From Pestalotiopsis fici W106-1 (Eukaryota; Ascomycota; Sordariomycetes; Amphisphaeriales; Sporocadaceae): a stretch of 64,000 bases of DNA. How positions within the stretch are numbered: the stretch's first letter is position 1; every line of letters begins with the position of its first letter. Below, in pieces: positions 57,994 through 64,000 of the stretch. The translations under genes were made by a program, and so were the position numbers. The notes under the pieces are model-generated. The model saw nothing but the letters and a program-made list of their open reading frames with translations, searched no databases and had not been told where the DNA came from. Location of the stretch: positions 66,157 to 130,156 of the forward strand of contig NW_006917095.1 in assembly GCF_000516985.1 (NCBI RefSeq). The letters are read 5' to 3'.

Positions 57994-58983
57994 TCAGCTT
58001 GTTGCCCTTCCTGGCCAGACAGGATCAATTGCCGAAATATCCTCTTGCCAATCTTGCCAGTACGAGCCGAGATGCCTAGAGATCAATTGCTCAAGTATAG
58101 CTCCGCTGCTAGTGAAAATCCAGAAACCACTACGACGAAGCATGGCGGCGTAGTGTGTGAGAATAATAAGCGCCTCAGGTTGACGTTGGTCTATGAGGTT
58201 GATAAGGGAATCCGAGATTAACGCCGGCCAAGCTAGGAGAAGATGCACTGCGCCATCTGTGTGCCCGTGTAGCTGTCGCCTCATATCAGACACCCACTGT
58301 AAACGCTTGATCGCGTCCTTGCATACCTCCACATTTATTGGATTGAGGCCGGTAGTCTCTAGACGACATAACAGCTCGTCATAGTCATGCCCACCACACT
58401 CCTGCGCCACGACTACGGCAGCTGCAATGATGGTCTGGTATAGAGGCGCGAACGGTGAGTCTCTGAGGTTCGAATATTGCTGTACCTGGCGTCGACATTC
58501 TTGCTGCGACCGGATGAAAAGTACAAAACGATCCAGGACTTCGGAAAATTCGTCGCGAAATGAAAGTGTATCGCACAGGCTGTGAAGACCTGAGAGCGTA
58601 TAGAATAGTGAAGTGTATAGACCGTTGTTTTCGGAAGCAATTTCCGTCTGAAAAGCCTCAAGAGCACGATCGCGTAGTTGTGCAGCCTGGCAGAGACGCA
58701 TGTCTTTCCTGGATAATTGTGGTGCTAATGTACTCAGGTGCAGCGCAGAAATGGCAAGAAGTTGATCCATAAGGTGCGGCATCATCAGTGCATTCTGGAA
58801 TAGGTCACGGAACAGAGAGTGATCATGCCCGCCATGCGCTGATAGTATGTCGGTCATGTTGTTATCGAGATGATGAAATAACTCCAAATGGTCTAGAGAA
58901 TAGGCCTCGCCAGGGAGTGTAAAGCCGGAGGGACGGCGTTCCCTGGACCTCGACGAGGGAAGACCAAGCCCAGGCACATGCAT
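57994..58983 (-). CDS. Upc2-like regulatory domain protein without zinc cluster
   Basis: Single-exon 329-aa protein homologous to the C-terminal domain of the neighbouring transcription factor: MPHLMDQLLAISALHLSTLA, AIKRLQWVSDMRR, HLLLAWPALISDSLINLIDQ, RQPEALIILTHYAAMLRR and HLGSYWQDWQEDIS all line up with it. The N-terminus (MHVPGLGLPSSRSRERRPSG) corresponds to the linker after the zinc cluster. No Cys-rich cluster is visible in any frame for several hundred bases upstream on the minus strand, and no clear splice acceptor adds one. It is either a truncated gene, a DNA-binding-deficient regulator, or one missing a distant first exon. Tail-to-tail arrangement with its paralogue suggests an inverted local duplication. 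Confidence 0.8.
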   Translation of the reverse strand: MHVPGLGLPSSRSRERRPSGFTLPGEAYSLDHLELFHHLDNNMTDILSAHGGHDHSLFRDLFQNALMMPHLMDQLLAISALHLSTLAPQLSRKDMRLCQAAQLRDRALEAFQTEIASENNGLYTSLFYTLSGLHSLCDTLSFRDEFSEVLDRFVLFIRSQQECRRQVQQYSNLRDSPFAPLYQTIIAAAVVVAQECGGHDYDELLCRLETTGLNPINVEVCKDAIKRLQWVSDMRRQLHGHTDGAVHLLLAWPALISDSLINLIDQRQPEALIILTHYAAMLRRSGFWIFTSSGAILEQLISRHLGSYWQDWQEDISAIDPVWPGRATS

Positions 58984-60529
58984 GACGAGATGGGTGCGAA
59001 AGGGCTAATTTCTGACCGATCCTTGCAGTTGACTACTGGGAGTAATTGTGTGTTGATAGATACGTACTGGTATTTGATACTCAACGACGTGATGAATGAG
59101 TTACTAATAGATCTGTATCATCATGGGCAGAGAAAATGGTGAGATTGGTCTTTTATTTATCTGAAATTGGAATCCAGTCAGTATTTGATTAAACGACATG
59201 ACCAGAGACTGCGTATATGGCCGTATACAGGTTGTGGCCAGAGCTATGAATACGCATTTAGACCACGAGCCGATTGACATGGGTTAGTGCGTATATCTTT
59301 TGTTTATGCATCTCGAGCTGCCTATTGAGATAGTTAACAAACTCCACGCCAAGGAGGAGCAAAAACATTTTAGTGCGCGCGTCGGAAGCTGTGCGATTCG
59401 TGAGTTCGCCATCGTATTGAGTGACGGATGTGTCGAAAGCCGTTGTGCCAAGGATTTGGCCTTGACGATCGTCTTACCACGGCAATGTCAAGGGTACCTA
59501 CCCTTGGTACCGCTGCACCAAACACTTGAAGAGATGTCCCCACCGTCGAAAAACTCCACTGGTATTATCTAGTACTCCCTCTGACTAGGGATGGATCTAT
59601 AGCTATTGCTCATTTCTTATCCCTAGACGCTGGCGCGCAAATTTAGAACCTGGTACGCGCTTTTAGAAGTTGGCAATTCCCTTATTCGATGCATTACGGT
59701 TGTGCTAACCAAAATGCCTAAGTCGCTAGCCAGCTGGCCAATTGTCCGGCAAATCATGTAGAGCGAATGAGAAGTAGAACTACTGATTAAAATGGCATGG
59801 ATACATTATGATTCGTACATTCTCACCAATCAAACGCTTGTAAATACGCTTCGCTCGACCCGCCAGCAGTTGGTGTATGCTGTGGGCCCCTACTGCATAC
59901 GTACAATTAGAAATCCTCGCATCTAGCGACCCCCTATCAAGTTCTATACGGAGGCTAGCGGCTGAAGTTACAGGGGTGTGCCGCAAATTGAAAAGAGTTC
60001 ATTGTGCATCGTACCTTAGCCCGACTGAGTCAAGTCCTGACCGTAAAGAACAGCGCTTCATTGGTAGGAAACTCGCGGCTTATGTCAGCCAAAAGTATAA
60101 AGAAATTGCTGAGTCCCGAACCGGACCGTCCCTGTGCATAAGGTCACATACTGTAAGGTGGTACATGGTGGACAATAGTGGGGCATGTTCTTAAGCATCA
60201 TTACTAGTTGGTCGAACCAGTATAATACAACACTTTCTTTCAATACCCCGTATAACCGTGCTCATTCGCTTTAGTTTGGCGGGGCACGTATGCCATTACA
60301 TAGTCCATTGAGGGTCGTACTGTGCACCTCACGAACTATGAGGTAACATCAAATATGGTGGCATAAGGGCCAGGGGCCGGCGATTCCGAGAGAGTCAGCA
60401 TGGTCGTAAGGTGGCCTGTCTACCAGGAACGTGATTCATATTTATATTCGAGCAGGACATTGGATGTGTTGTGTAGTTCGTAGGGCGTATGCATTTTCTT
60501 TTTGTTCAAATGAATTTACCCTAATAACC
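58984..60529. other. 1.5-kb intergenic region
   Basis: Upstream flank of both the cluster-less regulator (minus) and the second tannase (plus). Frames at 59300-59572 and 59877-60194 have no recognisable features. The palindromic GGTACCTACCCTTGGTACC lies near 59493-59511. Confidence 0.5.
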
Positions 60530-62178
60530 ATGGCAGCGGCTTCGAACATGTCTCTAGCAGGTCAATGTACATCTGCCACGTTTGGTACGCCAAATGTATT
60601 TGGTGCCGAAGTGCTTGCCATCCAAGCAGCCCTCGTCACTGGCTACTCCAGCAACGTTCCACAAGCCTACAACTTCAACCATGGGCCCATTACCGTCACG
60701 AACGCCAGTTTCTGTAACGTGACTGTAACATACACCCATCCCAGCCAGAACGACACCATCAACGTGGAAGCTTGGCTGCCGACAGAACTGGAATCGGCGA
60801 CTCCAAGCTCAAGGCGGTGGTGGATGGGTGTCTGGTCGTTTCCTCCTTTCTGACTATGGCATGGCCGGCGCCATCGGGGAAGGGTACGCGACTGTTACGA
60901 CTGACGCAGGCGTCACCCACGACCTGACCCAGACGCCCGCGAAGTGGGCACTCAACAGTCCAAGCAATGTGAATCTATACGGACTGCAGAACCTAGGTTC
61001 TGTCTCGCTCAACGACATGGCAATATTTGCCAAAGATTTGATTCAGAGCTACTATGGCGAGCGTCCTGCATATTCATATTGGAATGGTTGTTCCCAAGGC
61101 GGCCGGCAAGGAATGATGCTTGCGCAACGGTACCCTGATGCTTTCGATGGTATCGCGGCGTCGGCGCCAGCTTTCAATTGGCCTGAATTCATTGGCTCCG
61201 GGCTTTGGCCAGACCTCCAGATGTGGTGGGCTGGAAAAGCGCCTGATTTGTGCGAGCTAGATGCCATTCAAACGGAAGCTATCATTGCATGTGATTCTCA
61301 GGATGGTATTCCCGACGGCCTTCTCTCAGAATCGAATAATTGTATCTTCAATCCTTTCTCGGTTGTCGGAAAGTCTTTCACCTGCGCGTCGACAAACAGC
61401 ACAATGGTCATTAGCGAGATAGCTGCTCAAGTTGCAAATGCCTCCTGGACCGGTGCTACAAGCACAGAAGGAGAGCTTCTCTGGTATGGACCTAATGTAG
61501 GAACAGATCTAACAGGGCACACATATGGAGAAGGCTCCGGGATAGTGACAACTACATGTACCAACGGCACATGTTCAGTAACCCCATACTCCCTCGCTGA
61601 GCAATGGACAACATACTTTGTGGAAAAGAACGCCAGTTTCGACGTAAGCAAAATGACTGCCGAAGACTTCCAGACGGCCTTCCATCAGGGGGTAAACCAG
61701 TTCACGTCCATGATTGGATCGAATGACCCAGACTTGCGTGCATTCCACAAGAAGGGACGAAGGATCATGGGTTTCCACGGCCTCGTAAGTAGTCCTTGGT
61801 TGCCGTGCCTCTTATCATTTCACACCTTGTCTGACTTTAAACTTTCCATAGGCCGACGGAATAATCCCTACCAAAGGCACCGAACACTACTACCGCCGAG
61901 TAACAGAAATCATTGCGGAAGTACAAGATTTCTACCGCTACTTTCCAGCACCTGCAGTTGGTCACTGCTTCGGTGGACCTGGTGGTGTGCCTACCACTCT
62001 GTTCGATTCACTGCGAGCCTGGGTCGAGAACGGAACAGTGCCAGAACACCTGCCCACCACTTTCACTGACTCTTCAAACAAGACAAACACTAGAATCCTG
62101 TGTCCATATCCCAGAAAAAGTGTCTACGATGAGTCATGTGGAGATTCTACAATCGCCGAGTGCTTTTCCTGCGTCTGA
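60530..62178 (+). pseudogene. second tannase / feruloyl esterase, frameshifted
   Basis: Tannase-family serine esterase. The first part, from the ATG at 60530, reads MAAASNMSLAGQC, ASFCNVTVTYTHPSQNDTIN and VEAWLP, then loses frame at about 60780-60785. In the +1 frame the family sequence resumes at once with NWNRRLQAQGGGGWVSGRF, and continues ATVTTDAGVTHDL, nucleophile in YWNGCSQGGRQGM, FDGIAASAPAFNWPEF, CDSQDGIPDGLLSESNNC, then a 73-nt intron (GTAAGT at 61784, acceptor before 61857). After it come DGIIPTKGTEHYYRRV, PAVGHCFGGPGGVPTT with the catalytic-type His next to Cys, and LCPYPRKSVYDESCG. One extra base in CTGCCGACAGAACTGG (expected CTGCCGCAGAAC-like) explains the break; no intron does. 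The remainder is intact, so the mutation is recent or an error. Like the first tannase it shows no signal peptide. Confidence 0.85.
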
Positions 62179-63107
62179 GGGAACCCTTGGACAAGCTAGG
62201 AGTCTATGGATTGTACTGACCGCGGTACAGCCCGGGCAGATTTTATTTTTGACCAAATTCATTCCAATCATGTATTAATGTTATTTCCACAACTCAATTG
62301 CATTCCATGTGCCTTTTGACTAGATACCAAGAAGCCTGCGCAGTAAGTCTCGCTGGCGGGGTTAATCTCTTGTATGGTCTAGCGTAACAACCACTCGATC
62401 ATACATGCACTGATAAATTCTGCACCCGAGGAACCCAACAACTAATCTTGGATCCTCACGTGAACCGGATCCGCTTCGTGGATACGCGCCGTACTATGCA
62501 AATGCTCAAGCTCGCCATCGTATTAATCGTATTGCTGAACCAGAGCAGCCCATTTCAACACGTGCTGATCCGGCTAGCTCACCTGTCCCACATCATCCAA
62601 TACAAAAACAGCCGTGTTGGATTTTTTCGAAGGATGAAGATTGTCTCTGATCAGCAACAGTGGGTGACCACAAAAAACGCCCAACGCGAATTCGCGTGCA
62701 TCGCACCATACAATTCAGAAATGTTGATTTATACAGATTTTGTAATTAGCGTTATTATTACAGTGGCTTTGAACGCATTCAGTGCAGCGGATGCGAGGCT
62801 ATAACTTTTATTGCGTTAAATTTAAACGTTCGCTGAAGTTCTTTGTACCTATATTCTTGGATTCTGCTAAAATCATACCGTGGGTAACTTTGCAACGATA
62901 CGCTGCACATTGAGTTTTCAGAACCAGCGCACCAATAAGTTATGACATCTCTGAGCTGGAGATCATCCTTGCATTCAAGTCCAATTATCCTCGTTAGCGA
63001 AAAAGCAATGATCTTTGCTAAACGACCAGATTTGTTTTTGAAAGAAAAAGAGAAAAAAAAACTAAAGTCATAGAATCTAGCCTAATGTTTAAACTTGCTA
63101 CTATGAA
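62179..63107. other. intergenic, no gene seen
   Basis: 3' flank of the second tannase. Some AT-rich sequence at 62,740-62,830 and 63,040-63,090 (A-run near 63053). No recognisable gene. Confidence 0.55.
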
Positions 63108-63412
63108 AGTCAGAGGAGCTTGTGATCTGGGGTTTCGATATCACCTGATGGGAGCGGTGTATGGGCATGAATAAGTGATTGAAAGTAGTCTGATTCTGTA
63201 CAAATGAAATGGAGGGTAGGTCGTATCTATATACCCATCCAGGAGCTCCTATGGAGCTTGTCTAGTCTAGTTTGAAGATCCCATTGAGAACTGTAAGTGT
63301 ATGGAGTGAATGTCCCGTCACAGCTACAGCCATCCGATACCTTATATTCCGGAAGCCATGAAGGCACCGTGCCCTTTTGATTATAAGAATTTAAATCCAA
63401 ATTATCTAGCTA
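63108..63412 (-). pseudogene. C-terminal gene fragment with dispersed repeat copy B
   Basis: Minus-strand fragment running from directly beyond the RTA1 stop to a TGA at 63110-63112. It reads GTVPSWLPEYKVSDGCSCDG, TFTPYTYSSQWDLQTRLDKL, HRSSWM, then an apparent intron (GTATAT..TACAG), then the exon SDYFQSLIHAHTPLPSGDIE with TPDHKLL. The last exon (63108-63196) is the unit repeated at 33802-33890. A stop precedes the fragment in frame, and no start is available. The family is not recognised. It could be the tail of a transposed or degenerated gene. Confidence 0.6.
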
Positions 63413-63415
63413 GCA

Positions 63416-64000
63416 TTAATAAGGCCGAGCGCTCTTGAGTGGAATTGGGATATCCTCCGGCATACTATCATGAGGCAATCCCAATACCTCTTGTGAGTCG
63501 ACCGGCTCTAGCTCGCTGAAAAATTGTAGTGAATCAGGATAGTAAATGAGAAGTAGCGCCATGACACCGGCCATTAGGATGGTATCGAAGACGTACAATG
63601 TCCACTCATGGGACATCGGATATCCATCTGTACCGAGAACGAATTCCAAGACACGGAATACACTCCGTACCATGATGAGAGCACTTACACCATAGATCAT
63701 GTACAGACACTCTCTCCAGCCCGTCCACGAATGGCCCGATGACTTGGAGCTACGCCGATCGTATCGGTATTGGAATGTGATGGCCGTAATACCGAAATAT
63801 CCGAACATGATAATCTGCAAGGCCAATCCGCCAATGACGATCCATTGACCCATAGAGGCCAGCTTGTCAATCGCCATAAAGCTCGCACCATTTCCTTGGA
63901 CAAGGAAAGATATCACATCACCCCATACGAATATTTTCGTGAGTCTTGACACTCGTACCAGGCTGCAATCCTCGCCGTGCGCGGCACGTATAATACGGCC
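63416..64000 (-). CDS. RTA1-family membrane protein (partial, N-terminus off the edge)
   Basis: Multi-pass membrane protein of the RTA1/RSB1 lipid-translocating exporter-like family, linked in yeast to resistance to toxic lipids and sphingoid bases. The frame is open from the right edge: GRIIRAAHGEDCSLVRVSRL, TKIFVWGDVISFLVQGNGAS, an IGGLALQIIMFGYFGITAI segment, YMIYGVSALIMVRSVFRVLE, FVLGTDGYPMSHEWTLYVFD, and a last helix before LLLIYYPDS. It ends at 63416-63418. The N-terminal transmembrane segments lie outside the window. No introns are seen in this part. The C-terminal tail is acidic and Pro-containing. Confidence 0.9.
   Translation of the reverse strand, partial: GRIIRAAHGEDCSLVRVSRLTKIFVWGDVISFLVQGNGASFMAIDKLASMGQWIVIGGLALQIIMFGYFGITAITFQYRYDRRSSKSSGHSWTGWRECLYMIYGVSALIMVRSVFRVLEFVLGTDGYPMSHEWTLYVFDTILMAGVMALLLIYYPDSLQFFSELEPVDSQEVLGLPHDSMPEDIPIPLKSARPY

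Noticed and set aside
59877..60194. 105-codon plus-strand frame upstream of the second tannase
   Set aside because: No domain, splice support or codon bias; kept as intergenic.
1..64000. CRISPR arrays, rRNA genes, bacterial-type operons
   Set aside because: No spaced direct repeats or rRNA-like sequence seen, and the gene structure is eukaryotic.

Overview
The window is nuclear DNA of a filamentous ascomycete (Pezizomycotina, most likely Sordariomycetes). Genes carry short introns of about 42-220 nt with GT..AG (twice GC..AG) borders and CTAAT/CTGAC branch points. The families are typical of filamentous fungi (Zn2Cys6 regulators, tannases, RTA1, DUF1446), and AT-rich stretches look like repeat-induced point mutation (RIP). 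Exon structures were assembled by eye from splice signals, reading phase and family knowledge. No transcript or database evidence was available.

Region 1, 1-33.3 kb, is a 'core' block of housekeeping genes, mostly intact: TOP3 (DNA topoisomerase III), a DUF1295 steroid-reductase-like membrane protein, a small Ser/Thr-rich unknown protein, a TMEM205-like protein, Ku80, a Gfd2/YDR514C-like RNase H-fold protein, PAM18/TIM14, RLP24, a Par32-like GRGGAGN-repeat protein, a single C2H2-finger regulator and a multi-pass membrane protein. It contains a large gene desert (about 20.1-28.8 kb) between the Par32-like and C2H2 genes, rich in homopolymers and triplet repeats.

Region 2, 33.3-64 kb, is an accessory block: lower gene density, AT-rich patches, and several broken genes. 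In order it holds a dispersed exon-sized repeat, a DUF1446/AtuA protein, a decayed metallo-beta-lactamase (lactonase-like) gene, an EthD-domain protein, a frameshifted Old Yellow Enzyme, a Zn2Cys6 transcription factor, a tannase/feruloyl esterase, a possible FAD-monooxygenase relic beside an AT-rich RIP-like patch, a GT1 sterol-type glucosyltransferase, two tail-to-tail paralogous transcription factors (one without a zinc cluster), a second tannase with a frameshift, and the C-terminal part of an RTA1-family membrane protein running off the right edge.

Taken together the accessory genes resemble a degenerate catabolic or detoxification neighbourhood for aromatic esters and lactones: two tannase-type esterases, a lactonase-like hydrolase, an ene-reductase, an EthD protein, a possible aromatic hydroxylase relic and a local regulator. 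Independent lesions in the lactonase, ene-reductase and second tannase suggest that it is decaying, or that the assembly has local errors. No CRISPR array, rRNA or convincing tRNA was seen.
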